A stretch of 35,070 nucleotides of DNA, taken from the NCBI GenBank assembly GCA_017531485.1, contig JAFXKY010000055.1:1-35070 (forward strand). Reading direction: 5' to 3'. A model generated the notes under the pieces. The model was not told the origin of the DNA. It worked only from the letters and a program-made list of their open reading frames with translations, and did no database searches. A program made the translations under genes and the position numbers. Positions 1-7,785 of this stretch are shown in pieces. How positions within the stretch are numbered: position 1 is the stretch's first letter; each line of letters starts with the position of its first letter. Origin of the DNA: Eubacteriaceae bacterium. GTDB taxonomy: Bacteria > Bacillota > Clostridia > Eubacteriales > Anaerofustaceae.

Positions 1-213
1 GCGCAGCCACGGGCAACCGATGCTCAGCATCGGTTGCGGCGCGGGCGGGGGTGGGTGGGCGGGGATGTCAAAAAAGGAAAAGTGCGACAGCACTTTTCTA
101 CCTTATTGAAAGCCGCTGAAATCCCATTTCAGCGGAAAAGGACGGAGAGGCACCTATGGAGCAAGGCTTGGAGTTTACGGAGAGCCTTGCGGATATACGG
201 TGCATTGACGTCC
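1..213. repeat. Family A composite repeat, copy 1 (left end cut by window)
   Basis: Same module as at 7786-7961 and 28233-28409. In + orientation it holds an imperfectly closed hairpin (ACCGATGC/GCATCGGT, about 16-36), a G-rich tract with five G runs separated by one base (43-64), an A run, an AAAAGTGC/GCACTTTT hairpin, a CCGCTGAAAT/ATTTCAGCGG hairpin, and a nested structure. The nested structure has outer arms GGACG (140-144) and CGTCC (209-213), middle arms GCACC (150-154) and GGTGC (199-203), and inner arms GCAAGGCT (161-168) and AGCCTTGC (183-190). The inner arms differ from the other two copies on both sides, so pairing is kept. No credible coding. Function unknown; a structured RNA on the minus strand or a mobile, palindrome-rich element are both possible. 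Confidence 0.85.
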
Positions 214-226
214 TCGGGCGGGGATG

Positions 227-260
227 TCAAAAAAGGAAAAGTGCGACAGCACTTTTCTAC
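227..260 (-). terminator. Rho-independent terminator of arcC, derived from family A hairpin
   Basis: On the minus strand, AAAAGTGC, a TGTC loop and GCACTTTT are followed by CC and six T (A run 229-234 on +). It lies directly after the arcC stop codon. About 45 bp around it (217-260) repeat the segment at 58-101 almost exactly, so the terminator unit of the family A repeat is duplicated here and appears to serve arcC. Confidence 0.8.
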
Positions 261-285
261 ATCATACTCTTTGCCGGAATACGGA

Positions 286-1239
286 CTAAAACACCGCTTC
301 CGGCACTTTTGCTTCCTGATATATCACAGTTCCCGCGCCTTCGCTTATGGCATAAGCGGCGTTTTCGAGGGATGTGATTATCGCCGTTTTCCCGGGAGCA
401 GAATTTACGAACTCTGTCGCTGCCTTTACTTTAGGCAGCATGCTTCCGTCGGCAAAATGCCCTTCGCGGATATATTTCTCAAGCTCCTGTGTGGTGACTC
501 CGGTGAGTTTCTGCTGATCGGGCTTGCCGTAATTGAGGTATACGTTGTCCACAGCGGTGAGTATGAGGAGAATATCCGCGTTTATCTGCCTTGCGAGAAG
601 GGAAGCGCTGAGGTCCTTGTCGATGACGCACTCAACTCCGACTTTCCTTCCGTCAACTTCACATACGGGGATCCCGCCTCCGCCACAGGTAATGACGATA
701 TGTCCCTCATCGAGAAGCTTCAGTATGGCGCTCTTTTCCGCGATATGAACAGGGCGTGGGGATGCGACGACACGTCTGTAACCGCGGCCGCTGTCTTCCT
801 TCATTATAATACCCGGATTTTCGCTCATGATCTTTGTTGCTTCCTCAAGGCTGTAAAACGTGCCGATAGGCTTTGTGGGGGTGAGGAATGCAGGGTCGTT
901 TTTGTCGACGTACACTTCCGTGATGAGGGACTGAGCTGTATATTTGAGTCCGTGAGTGTTGATGCTGTCATTAAGGGCACTCTGAAGGTGATATCCTATA
1001 TATCCCTGACTCATGGCGCAGCACTCTACAAGAGGCATACTGATGTCCGAATTTTCGAAAGCGAGTTTTATAAGCCCCACCTGCGGACCGTTGCCGTGGG
1101 TGATGATGATCTGATAGTCGTTTTGTCTGTCGGAAAGAAGGGAAGTGATCATTTCGCAGGTGATCCTGACGTTCTTTATCTGCTCCGTCACATCATTTCC
1201 AAGGGCGTTGCCGCCGAGGGCGAGAACGATTCTTTTCAT
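286..1239 (-). CDS. arcC: Carbamate kinase
   Basis: Interconverts carbamoyl phosphate + ADP and carbamate (NH3 + CO2) + ATP; usually the ATP-yielding last step of arginine, agmatine or purine/allantoin fermentation, in the cytoplasm. The 317-residue product has the usual length of the amino-acid kinase family. Visible motifs are N-terminal LALGGNAL, THGNGPQVG near residue 50, CGGGGIPV near 185, and VIDKD(L)(S)A(S)LLA near 205, which form the phosphate and nucleotide sites. The start has a good GGAG 7 nt upstream. It stands alone: no arginine deiminase or ornithine transcarbamylase lies within the window, so its pathway cannot be told from context. It is divergent from secG across about 270 bp. 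Confidence 0.95.
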   Translation of the reverse strand: MKRIVLALGGNALGNDVTEQIKNVRITCEMITSLLSDRQNDYQIIITHGNGPQVGLIKLAFENSDISMPLVECCAMSQGYIGYHLQSALNDSINTHGLKYTAQSLITEVYVDKNDPAFLTPTKPIGTFYSLEEATKIMSENPGIIMKEDSGRGYRRVVASPRPVHIAEKSAILKLLDEGHIVITCGGGGIPVCEVDGRKVGVECVIDKDLSASLLARQINADILLILTAVDNVYLNYGKPDQQKLTGVTTQELEKYIREGHFADGSMLPKVKAATEFVNSAPGKTAIITSLENAAYAISEGAGTVIYQEAKVPEAVF

Positions 1240-1391
1240 ATATTTCTCCTTGATTTTAAAATGAAATCCGTAAAGTCCGAAAACTTTTCCGTTTTATTTT
1301 CTGCGAATGAGTAAAAATTATGCCTGTGGGTAAAGCGATGTGAAAAAATGTCTTTATTCTGTAAAAAAGTAGATAAAAAATGAAAGTTTTG

Positions 1392-1421
1392 CTTTAAATT
1401 TCCGCGGCTCTGTGATATAAT
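1392..1421 (+). promoter_or_regulatory. Promoter of secG-hppA
   Basis: Consensus -10 TATAAT at 1416-1421 preceded by TG (extended -10). The -35 is weak: TTTAAA gives a 17-bp spacer. Between it and secG lies an imperfect hairpin (AAGGCGGTAA against TTACGGCCTT, about 1432-1458) in the leader. Confidence 0.6.
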
Positions 1422-1511
1422 ACCATGAGCTAAGGCGGTAAGGATAAATTACGGCCTTGGTTTTGCGGGATAATCCCCGGTAATAATAAAATGTGTGTGG
1501 AGGTACAAACA

Positions 1512-1739
1512 ATGGAAATCGCTTTATTATTAGTCCTTGCCGTATCTTGCATCGCAGTGATCGTATCAGTTGTTTTACAGGAATCAAACGACAGCGGTCT
1601 CGGCACTCTTGCAGGTCAGGAAGAAAAGCTTTTCGGTAAAGCAAAAGCGACAGGCAGACAGGCTTCATTAAAGAGAATTACTGTCATCTCTTCAGCTGTC
1701 ATGGTTGTTACAATTCTTCTTTATAACATTATCAGCTAA
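1512..1739 (+). CDS. secG: Preprotein translocase subunit SecG
   Basis: Small non-essential partner of SecYE in the Sec translocon of the inner membrane. The 75-residue product has two hydrophobic segments (about residues 2-22 and 52-74) joined by a loop with the family motif VVLQ(E)S..SGLG(T)LAGQ, here VVLQESNDSGLGTLAG. The ATG at 1512 is chosen over one at 1491 because GGAGGT lies 8 nt upstream and the family starts with this hydrophobic segment. In many Firmicutes secG is followed by rnr and smpB; here hppA follows after 30 bp, probably on the same transcript. Confidence 0.9.
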   Translation: MEIALLLVLAVSCIAVIVSVVLQESNDSGLGTLAGQEEKLFGKAKATGRQASLKRITVISSAVMVVTILLYNIIS

Positions 1740-1769
1740 TAATACTTTTAAATTCATCGGAGGAAAAAA

Positions 1770-3776
1770 GTGGAATTTATCATTTATCTTGCTCTCGCTA
1801 TCGGCGTAGTAGCACTCGGCTATGCATTTATTCTTGCCGGAAAAATTTCAAAGATCAAAGTTGAAAACGAAAGAATGAACGAAATCGCATCTTACATTCA
1901 CGAAGGTGCTATGGCGTTCCTTACAAGTGAATACAAATGGGTTGCTGTTTTCGTAGGCGTACTCTTCTTTGTAATCATGTTCGGACTCGGCGTAAAAACA
2001 GCTATCTGCTTCGTTATCGGTGCAATCCTTTCTGCTCTCGCAGGCTTCTTCGGAATGCAGGTTGCAACAAAAGCTAACGTAAGAACAGCAGAAGAAGCTC
2101 AGCACGGTCTCGTAAAAGCTCTCGCAGTTGCATTCAACGGCGGCGCTGTTATGGGTCTTTGCGTAGTTGGTCTCGGTATCAGCGGTGTTGTAATTGCTTA
2201 CATCATCTCCGGCGGCGACACATCTATCCTCACAGGCTTCGGTCTCGGTGCTTCTTCAATCGCTCTCTTCGGACGTGTTGGCGGTGGTATCTACACAAAA
2301 GCTGCTGACGTAGGCGCTGACCTCGTTGGTAAAGTTGAAGCAGGTATCCCGGAAGACGACCCGAGAAACCCGGCAGTTATCGCTGACAACGTAGGCGACA
2401 ACGTTGGTGACGTTGCAGGTATGGGCGCTGACCTTTTCGAATCATATGTTGGTTCTATCATTTCTGCAATCACACTCGGTACAGCAGTTGCTATTAACGG
2501 CATCGGTTCTGTAGTATTCCCGCTTGCTCTCTCAGCAGTTGGTATCGTTGCATCAATCCTCGGTTCTTTCTTCGTTAAAGGCAAAGACGGTTCAGACCCG
2601 CACAAAGCTCTTAACGCAGGAACATACATTGCAGGTGTTATCACACTCATCGCTGCAGCAGTTCTCACAAACTACTGCCTCGGCGAATTCAAGTATTTCT
2701 GGGCAATCGTTGCAGGTCTCGTTTGCGGTATCGCAATCGGTAAGATCACAGAAATCTACACATCAGCTGACTACAAACACGTTCAGAAGATCGCTAAACA
2801 GTCTGAAACAGGCGCTGCTACAACAATCATCGCAGGTCTCTCAGTTGGTATGATGTCAACGATGCTCCCGATCATCCTTATCTGTATCGCAATCCTCGTA
2901 GCTTACGTTCTCTGCGCAGGCACAGGCGAAGCTGCAAATGCAACAGCAGGTCTTTACGGTATCGCACTCTCAGCAGTTGGTATGCTCTCAATCTCAGGCA
3001 TGACAATCGCTGTTGACGCTTACGGTCCGATCGCTGACAACGCAGGTGGTATCGCTGAAATGAGCGAACTCGATCCTGCAGTTCGTGAAATCACAGACAC
3101 ACTCGACTCAGTTGGTAACACAACAGCTGCTATCGGTAAAGGTTTCGCTATCGGTTCTGCAGCTCTTACAGCTCTTGCTCTCTTCGCTTCTTATCAGGAA
3201 GCAGCTAAAATCAGCGCAGAAGCTATGTCTATCATGAACCCGATGGTTATCGTTGGTCTCTTCATCGGTGGTATGCTTCCGTTCGTATTCGGCGCTCTCA
3301 CAATGGACGCTGTAGGCGAAGCTGCTAACGACATGGTAGAAGAAGTTCGCAGACAGTTCAGAGAAATCCCGGGCATCATGGAAGGAACAGGCAAACCTGA
3401 CTACTCAAGCTGCGTAAGCATCTCAACACAGGCTGCTCTCAAAAAAATGATCGTTCCGGGTCTCATTGCTATCGCTGCTCCGCTCGGAGTTGGATTCATT
3501 CTTGGCAAAGAAGCTCTTGCAGGTCTCCTCGCAGGTGCACTCGTAACAGGCGTTCTCATGGCTATCAAGATGTCTAACGCAGGCGGCGCTTGGGACAACG
3601 CTAAGAAATACATCGAAGGCGGCGCTCACGGTGGTAAAGGTTCTGAACCGCACAAAGCTGCAGTTGTTGGTGACACAGTAGGCGACCCGTTCAAAGATAC
3701 ATCAGGTCCGTCACTCAACATCCTCATCAAACTTATGACGATCGTAGCACTCGTATTTGCTCCGCTCTTCATCTAA
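1770..3776 (+). CDS. hppA: Membrane-bound pyrophosphatase, K+-dependent type (H+ or Na+ pump)
   Basis: Hydrolyses pyrophosphate and couples this to export of H+ and/or Na+. The 668-residue polytopic protein has the family's usual length and about 16 predicted helices. The substrate/Mg site is clear at about residues 180-224 ([12 protein letters not shown], then [20 protein letters not shown]). The stretch [10 protein letters not shown] at 449-458 has Ala where K+-independent enzymes have Lys, so the enzyme should need K+. Which ion is pumped cannot be read with confidence. Start is GTG with GGAGG 9 nt upstream. Codon choice is far more restricted than in neighbouring genes (CTC, GGT, GCT, CAG, AAC, GAC), which points to very high expression. 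A strong terminator follows. Confidence 0.97.
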   Translation: MEFIIYLALAIGVVALGYAFILAGKISKIKVENERMNEIASYIHEGAMAFLTSEYKWVAVFVGVLFFVIMFGLGVKTAICFVIGAILSALAGFFGMQVATKANVRTAEEAQHGLVKALAVAFNGGAVMGLCVVGLGISGVVIAYIISGGDTSILTGFGLGASSIALFGRVGGGIYTKAADVGADLVGKVEAGIPEDDPRNPAVIADNVGDNVGDVAGMGADLFESYVGSIISAITLGTAVAINGIGSVVFPLALSAVGIVASILGSFFVKGKDGSDPHKALNAGTYIAGVITLIAAAVLTNYCLGEFKYFWAIVAGLVCGIAIGKITEIYTSADYKHVQKIAKQSETGAATTIIAGLSVGMMSTMLPIILICIAILVAYVLCAGTGEAANATAGLYGIALSAVGMLSISGMTIAVDAYGPIADNAGGIAEMSELDPAVREITDTLDSVGNTTAAIGKGFAIGSAALTALALFASYQEAAKISAEAMSIMNPMVIVGLFIGGMLPFVFGALTMDAVGEAANDMVEEVRRQFREIPGIMEGTGKPDYSSCVSISTQAALKKMIVPGLIAIAAPLGVGFILGKEALAGLLAGALVTGVLMAIKMSNAGGAWDNAKKYIEGGAHGGKGSEPHKAAVVGDTVGDPFKDTSGPSLNILIKLMTIVALVFAPLFI

Positions 3777-3809
3777 TAGTTTAAATTAAAAATCGATTCA
3801 CACACACTG

Positions 3810-3838
3810 CCCTCCCTTTAAACGGGGAGGGTTTTTTA
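3810..3838 (+). terminator. Terminator of secG-hppA
   Basis: CCCTCCC (3810-3816) pairs with GGGAGGG, followed by six T (3832-3837). The next gene's start is 13 nt further on. Confidence 0.9.
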
Positions 3839-3850
3839 GAAGGTAAATAT

Positions 3851-4303
3851 ATGGATAAGTATGAAATTCTCTCAATAAAAGACCATCCCGGGTTAATTCC
3901 TCAGGCGGCGGAGTGGTTTGCGGGAAAATGGAAAGTGTCTATTGAAGCATATCTTGATAGTATGAATGAAGCGGTGGATAATCAGGATAGTGTTCCTGAC
4001 TGGTTCATAATAATTGAAGAGGGAAGAATAATCGCCGGTCTTGGGGTCATTGAAAACGATTTTCATGCAAGGAAGGATCTTGCTCCGAATGTCTGCGCTG
4101 TGTTTGTGGAAAAAGAGTACCGCAGGCAGGGGATCGCGAGGATGATGCTTGGATATGTGGTTGAGAAGCTCAGAGATAAGGGAATTTCTCCCGTATATCT
4201 CCTGACGGATCACACGGAATTTTATGAAAAGATCGGTTGGGAATTTTACTGTCAAGTTCAGGAAACGTCAGGCGGATATGCAAGGTTATATATTCACAGA
4301 TAA
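3851..4303 (+). CDS. GNAT family N-acetyltransferase
   Basis: Acetyl-CoA-dependent N-acetyltransferase of unknown substrate, 150 residues, cytoplasmic. The acetyl-CoA pyrophosphate-binding motif A is seen as RRQGIARMML at 91-100, after the VCAVFVEKEY strand; a late motif FYEKIGWEF matches the C-terminal GNAT strand that usually reads FYxKxGF. The start is preceded by AGAAGG, which overlaps the end of the hppA terminator, so expression probably depends on read-through or an unseen promoter. Substrate cannot be inferred from neighbours. Confidence 0.85.
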   Translation: MDKYEILSIKDHPGLIPQAAEWFAGKWKVSIEAYLDSMNEAVDNQDSVPDWFIIIEEGRIIAGLGVIENDFHARKDLAPNVCAVFVEKEYRRQGIARMMLGYVVEKLRDKGISPVYLLTDHTEFYEKIGWEFYCQVQETSGGYARLYIHR

Positions 4304-4335
4304 GGCGGGGAACCGTCTTTTTTTTATCCGGATCC

Positions 4336-4381
4336 GGCTCCCTTATTTATAAGGGAGCTGTCACGGAGTGACTGAGGGATG
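4336..4381 (+). repeat. Family B repeat, copy 1
   Basis: Perfect 9-bp palindrome CTCCCTTAT/ATAAGGGAG (338-346 and 349-357 of this 4-kb block), then hairpin GTCAC/GTGAC (4360-4372), then the tail GAGGGATG. Same three-part design as copies at 4523-4579, 4661-4707 and 9530-9578, with different bases in the stems. Confidence 0.75.
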
Positions 4382-4470
4382 TTTGGAATGAGTAGAGGGT
4401 ATACGGAGGAAAGTGTTCCACAGCACTTATGGAAACATCCTTACTTCCCTGCACTTTCCGGTGTATACCC
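4377..4470. repeat. Nested long-range inverted repeat
   Basis: GGGTATAC (4397-4404) pairs with GTATACCC (4463-4470) and, just inside, GGAAAGTG (4408-4415) pairs with CACTTTCC (4452-4459). A competing stem links GGATGTTT (4377-4384) with AAACATCC (4433-4440). These two pairings cross, so this could switch or form a pseudoknot, or simply be a mosaic of inverted repeats. No open frame of note. Confidence 0.6.
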
Positions 4471-4579
4471 GATCCCCCTGCGGCGCGCGCCTGAGTGAAC
4501 GCAGTGGACGAAGGCGCCGCGTCCCCCTACAGGTAAGGGGGATGTCATCGAGCCCGAGGCGAAGATGACAGGGGGATGT
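4471..4579 (+). repeat. Family B repeat, copy 2 with GC-rich 5' module
   Basis: A GCGGCGC...GGCGCCGC module (about 4480-4521) precedes the palindrome CCCCCTAC/GTAAGGGGG (4523-4541), hairpin TCATC/GATGA (4545-4568) and tail CAGGGGGATGT (4569-4579). The same order of modules occurs at 9474-9578 downstream of the recombinase. Confidence 0.75.
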
Positions 4580-4660
4580 CTGAGATGCGGAATGTTGGGG
4601 AGTGGGCGGATGTTCACGCGATCTGCCTTCATAATTATCCGCGAGCTTTGGGCAGTCCCC

Positions 4661-4707
4661 GATCCCCCTGATGACTGCGTCATCTTTCCCCCTTACAAGT
4701 AAGGGGG
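4661..4707 (-). repeat. Family B repeat, copy 3 (inverted)
   Basis: On + the order is reversed: tail GATCCCCCTG (4661-4670), hairpin ATGAC/GTCAT (4671-4683), perfect 9-bp palindrome CCCCCTTAC/GTAAGGGGG (4688-4696 and 4699-4707). With copy 2 it brackets a further stem, GCGGAT/ATCCGC, near 4606-4642. Confidence 0.75.
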
Positions 4708-4717
4708 AAAGATCCAC

Positions 4718-4744
4718 GAAAAACGACCGCCGGAATGGCGGTCG
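4718..4744 (-). terminator. Terminator of the GNAT gene at 4780
   Basis: CGACCGCC (4724-4731) pairs with GGCGGTCG (4737-4744); on the minus strand the hairpin is followed by TTTTTC. Confidence 0.85.
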
Positions 4745-4779
4745 TGGATAATATGTTTATAAGGTTGATATCTGCAAAA

Positions 4780-5283
4780 CTATTTGAGGATGCCGTAAAG
4801 AACGACGTCGTAAATGTTGTCGTTTTTGACTACGGCGTTTTTCATATATCCTTCTTTTTCATATCCGTTCTTTTCGAGAACTTTCTGGGAAGCGATGTTG
4901 GGGGAATATACTTTTGCGGAGATGCGGAGAAGACCGAGTTCTTCAAAAGCGATTTTTGTGATCTCTTCAACGGCTTTTGTCATGACTCCATGTCCCTTTG
5001 CTTCGTCGAGAAGGAGATATCCGATCTCAGCATCGCATGAAAATACGTCGCTTTTCTTTTCAACGGAGATATTTCCGACGACTTTGCCGTTAACGACGAT
5101 AGCGCGGAATGTGCCTTCCGTACCTTCGTTTTTCATTGCGCAGTTTTCGATCCACCATTTTCCGTTTGCTGCAGTATACGGATAGGGAAGGCCGTTTGTG
5201 AGGAAGCTTCTGTCAACGTTGTGGCATACGTTTGCAAGGGCTTCACAGTCATCGGGAGTCCATTTTCTGAGTTCTATTTTCAT
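4780..5283 (-). CDS. GNAT N-acetyltransferase, RimJ/RimL-like
   Basis: Transfers acetyl from acetyl-CoA to an amine, in this subfamily often the N-terminal amine of a protein or a small molecule; substrate unknown here. The 167-residue product has the RimL-type N-terminus (IELRKWTPDDCEALA), the central strand AEIGYLLL and the acetyl-CoA loop KGHGVMTKA near 96-104, then a C-terminal NxxSQKVLEKNGYEKEG motif that is diagnostic of the Acetyltransf_3 family. An in-frame ATG lies 21 nt upstream, but the AAGGAG between the two starts supports 5283. It follows thrS on the same strand with a hairpin between them. Confidence 0.88.
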   Translation of the reverse strand: MKIELRKWTPDDCEALANVCHNVDRSFLTNGLPYPYTAANGKWWIENCAMKNEGTEGTFRAIVVNGKVVGNISVEKKSDVFSCDAEIGYLLLDEAKGHGVMTKAVEEITKIAFEELGLLRISAKVYSPNIASQKVLEKNGYEKEGYMKNAVVKNDNIYDVVLYGILK

Positions 5284-5301
5284 ATTTTTCTCCTTTAAAA
5301 T

Positions 5302-5325
5302 CATGCTCCCGAAAGTGGGAGCATG
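5302..5325 (-). terminator. Hairpin after thrS, likely terminator
   Basis: Perfect 9-bp stem CATGCTCCC/GGGAGCATG; on the minus strand it is followed by ATTTTA, a weak T tract. It separates thrS from the downstream GNAT gene and may only partly terminate. Confidence 0.6.
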
Positions 5326-5334
5326 GATAATGTA

Positions 5335-7245
5335 TTATTTTGCTTTTGTTGCGATCTCTTCGAGGAGCATCTTGAGAGCTTCTTCGATAGGCATATTCTT
5401 CTGTTCTTCTGTCTTTCTTGAACGGATAGTAACTGTTCTTTCTTCAGCTTCTTTAGAGCCGACTACGAACATATACGGTGTTTTGGAAAGCTGTGCTTCA
5501 CGGATCTTGAAGCCGAGTTTTTCGTTACGGTCATCAACTTCAACGCGGATGTCCACTTTGTCGAGCATTTCAGCGATTTCGTGGCAGTAAGCGTTATATT
5601 CTTCGTTTACAGAGAGGATCTTGACCTGAACCGGGCTGAGCCAGAGGGGGAATGCGCCTGCGAAGTGTTCTGTGAGGATACCGATAAATCTTTCGATAGA
5701 ACCGAATACTACGCGGTGTACAACAACCGGGCGGTGTTTTTCACCATCGGGACCGATGTAAGAAGCGTCGAATCTTTCCGGAAGCTGGAAGTCGAGCTGG
5801 ATCGTACCGCACTGCCATGTTCTTCCGATGGCATCGTTGAGGTGGAAGTCGATCTTCGGGCCGTAGAATGCGCCGTCGCCTTCGTTTACAACGTAATCTT
5901 TTCCTGCTGCATCGAGAGCTTCGATGAGTTTGTTTGTAGCTTCTTCCCAGTCTTTTTCATCGCCGATGTGTTTTTCGGGCATTGTTGAGAGTTCCACGTG
6001 ATATGAGAAACCGAAGAGAGAGTAAACGTAGTCATTGAGTTTGATAACGTTTAAGATCTCATCTTTGATCTGGTCCTTTGTCATGAAGATATGAGCATCG
6101 TCCTGTGTGAAGCAGCGTACTCTCATAAGGCCGTGGAGAGCGCCGCTCTTTTCGTGACGGTGAACAAGGCCGAGTTCGCCGACTCTCATGGGGAGATCTT
6201 TGTATGAAACAACTTTTCTGTTGAAGAGGAGCATTCCGCCCGGGCAGTTCATGGGCTTGATTGCGAAATCTCTTTCGTCGATAGTTGTGAAGTACATATT
6301 TTCGTGGTAGTTGTCCCAGTGACCGCTTCTCTTCCAGAGTTCGCTGTCAAGGATCATCGGAGTTTTTACTTCGTCATATCCTCTCTTCTGGTGTTCTTTT
6401 CTCCAGAAGTTTTCGAGTTCGTTGCGGATGATCATTCCTTTCGGGTGGAAGAACGGGAATCCCGGACCTTCTTCCATGATTGAGAAGAGGTCTAATTCTT
6501 TACCGAGTTTGCGGTGGTCTCTCTTCTTTGCTTCTTCCTGAAGATGGATATATTCATCTAAAAGTTCCTGTTTCGGGAAGGAGATGCCGTAGATTCTCTG
6601 AAGCATCTTGTTCTTTTCGTCGCCTCTCCAGTAAGCACCTGCGATTGAGAGGAGTTTGAAAGATTTGATCATTGAAACAGCGGGAATGTGCGGGCCTGCG
6701 CAGAGATCCCAGAATTCGCCATGTTCATAGAAAGAGATAGCTTCGCCTTCAGCGATAGCTTCGCAGAGTTCGACTTTATAGATTTCTTCTGCGTCCTGAG
6801 CTTTCTTGATAGAATCTTCTCTTGAGAGTTCGTAGCGGATGATCTTCGGGTTTTCACCGATGATCTTCTTCATTTCTTTTTCGATCTTTGTGAGGCTTTC
6901 CGGTGTGAAAGCTTCGTCGCAGTCGAAGTCATAGTAAAAACCGTTGTCGATAGCCGGACCGATAGCTACTTTAACGTTCGGGTAAAGTCTTTTAACAGCC
7001 TGAGCCATAACGTGGGAAGTTGTGTGCCAGAATGCTTTCTTACCGCCTTCATCGTCGAATGTGAGGAGTTTAAGTTCGCAGTCGTTTTCGATAGGGATGC
7101 GGATGTCAACAACTTTGCCGTCGATTTCAGCGGCGAGAACCTGTTTAGCAAGGTTTTTGCTGATTGATGAAGCTACTTCGAGAGATGTGATACCGTTTTC
7201 GTATTCTCTGACAGCGCCATCGGGGAATGTGATCTTGATTGTCAT
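5335..7245 (-). CDS. thrS: Threonyl-tRNA synthetase
   Basis: Charges tRNA-Thr with threonine; cytoplasmic dimer. The 636-residue protein has the full set of domains: TGS (about 1-60), editing domain with HTTSHVMAQA near 73-82 and CAGPH near 180, the class II catalytic core with motif 2 in MRVGELGLVHRHEKSGAL, zinc ligands in NCPGGM, DDAHIF and VVHRVVFGS, and a C-terminal anticodon-binding domain. The ATG has GGAGG 7 nt upstream on the minus strand. Expression is controlled by the T-box leader at 7284-7512. Confidence 0.98.
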   Translation of the reverse strand: MTIKITFPDGAVREYENGITSLEVASSISKNLAKQVLAAEIDGKVVDIRIPIENDCELKLLTFDDEGGKKAFWHTTSHVMAQAVKRLYPNVKVAIGPAIDNGFYYDFDCDEAFTPESLTKIEKEMKKIIGENPKIIRYELSREDSIKKAQDAEEIYKVELCEAIAEGEAISFYEHGEFWDLCAGPHIPAVSMIKSFKLLSIAGAYWRGDEKNKMLQRIYGISFPKQELLDEYIHLQEEAKKRDHRKLGKELDLFSIMEEGPGFPFFHPKGMIIRNELENFWRKEHQKRGYDEVKTPMILDSELWKRSGHWDNYHENMYFTTIDERDFAIKPMNCPGGMLLFNRKVVSYKDLPMRVGELGLVHRHEKSGALHGLMRVRCFTQDDAHIFMTKDQIKDEILNVIKLNDYVYSLFGFSYHVELSTMPEKHIGDEKDWEEATNKLIEALDAAGKDYVVNEGDGAFYGPKIDFHLNDAIGRTWQCGTIQLDFQLPERFDASYIGPDGEKHRPVVVHRVVFGSIERFIGILTEHFAGAFPLWLSPVQVKILSVNEEYNAYCHEIAEMLDKVDIRVEVDDRNEKLGFKIREAQLSKTPYMFVVGSKEAEERTVTIRSRKTEEQKNMPIEEALKMLLEEIATKAK

Positions 7246-7283
7246 TTTTGTTCCTCCAAAAATTATTATTTTGGGACGAATAT

Positions 7284-7512
7284 AAAAAAGTCCCTGTGTA
7301 TATTCACAGGGACGAAGTAATCCGTGGTTCCACCCAAATTAGCAATTATGCTCACTCATTTTCCTTTAACGCAGGTTACGTCCCGTCCTACTTGATTCAG
7401 CGGGCAGCTCGGAAGTGGTTTTCGCGGTTCTCAAACAGGATATTTTCAGCTTACATATCCCTCTCTGGGAGTGAGGTTATCGTTACTCGTCTTCGTCAAA
7501 GCCTTTTAAACT
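7284..7512 (-). promoter_or_regulatory. T-box riboswitch of thrS
   Basis: Transcribed leader between promoter and thrS. The T-box sequence TGGGTGGAACCACGGA is at 7321-7336 (minus strand). Directly after it comes the terminator hairpin GTCCCTGTG/CACAGGGAC (7290-7298 and 7305-7313) with six T. An AGAGAG-type loop lies near 7466. In the specifier region the minus strand reads GAAAACCACTTCCGAG, giving a probable ACC (Thr) specifier at 7417-7419, which fits the gene it controls. Uncharged tRNA-Thr should stabilise the antiterminator and switch thrS on. Confidence 0.93.
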
Positions 7513-7518
7513 TATATT

Positions 7519-7547
7519 ATATTATCACTAAAATTTAGTTTTGTCAA
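7519..7547 (-). promoter_or_regulatory. Promoter of thrS
   Basis: TTGACA (7547-7542), 17-bp spacer, TAATAT (7524-7519) on the minus strand, placing transcription start just before the T-box stem I. Confidence 0.85.
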
Positions 7548-7637
7548 TGGTATTTTATGCGTTTTTGATTATAGATGTGTTTCATAGTCAATAATCCCCG
7601 TAAAGCTATCTGCACTCCCGCCCGCCACCCCCGCCGC

Positions 7638-7785
7638 CGGGCCGTGCATGCACGGCCGGCCAAGTGGCTTTGCCACTTGGCCGCGAAAGCATGGCTTTCG
7701 CGCGGCGGCGGCAGCGCCGCGCGGGTCGCTTTGCGACCCGCACCCGAAGGCTTTGCCTTCGGGAACCGATGCGGAGCATCGGTTG
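7638..7785. repeat. Array of seven adjacent hairpins (family A, copy 2, variable part)
   Basis: Back-to-back palindromes with unrelated stems: CCGTGC/GCACGG, GGCCAAGTGGC/GCCACTTGGCC, GCGAAAGC/GCTTTCGC, GCGGCG/CGCCGC, CGGGTCGC/GCGACCCG, CCCGAAGGC/GCCTTCGGG, AACCGATGC/GCATCGGTT. Loops are 2-3 nt, and most stems end in GC at the loop. Open frames across the array are a by-product of GC richness. The array runs straight into the conserved module. Confidence 0.85.

Noticed and set aside
34-1314. Long open frame (426 codons) on the + strand opposite arcC
   Set aside because: It lies antisense to a clear carbamate kinase and across a hairpin repeat; its product has no family features, and no ribosome binding site precedes it.
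1432-1458. Possible tRNA or attenuator upstream of secG
   Set aside because: A hairpin can be drawn, but there is no T-loop motif or cloverleaf, and no T tract after it.
2291-2668. Minus-strand frames inside hppA
   Set aside because: They arise from the narrow codon choice of hppA and encode low-complexity Ala/Thr/Pro-rich text.
7638-7785. Possible CRISPR array
   Set aside because: Palindromes are adjacent with no spacers, stems differ from each other, and no cas genes are present.
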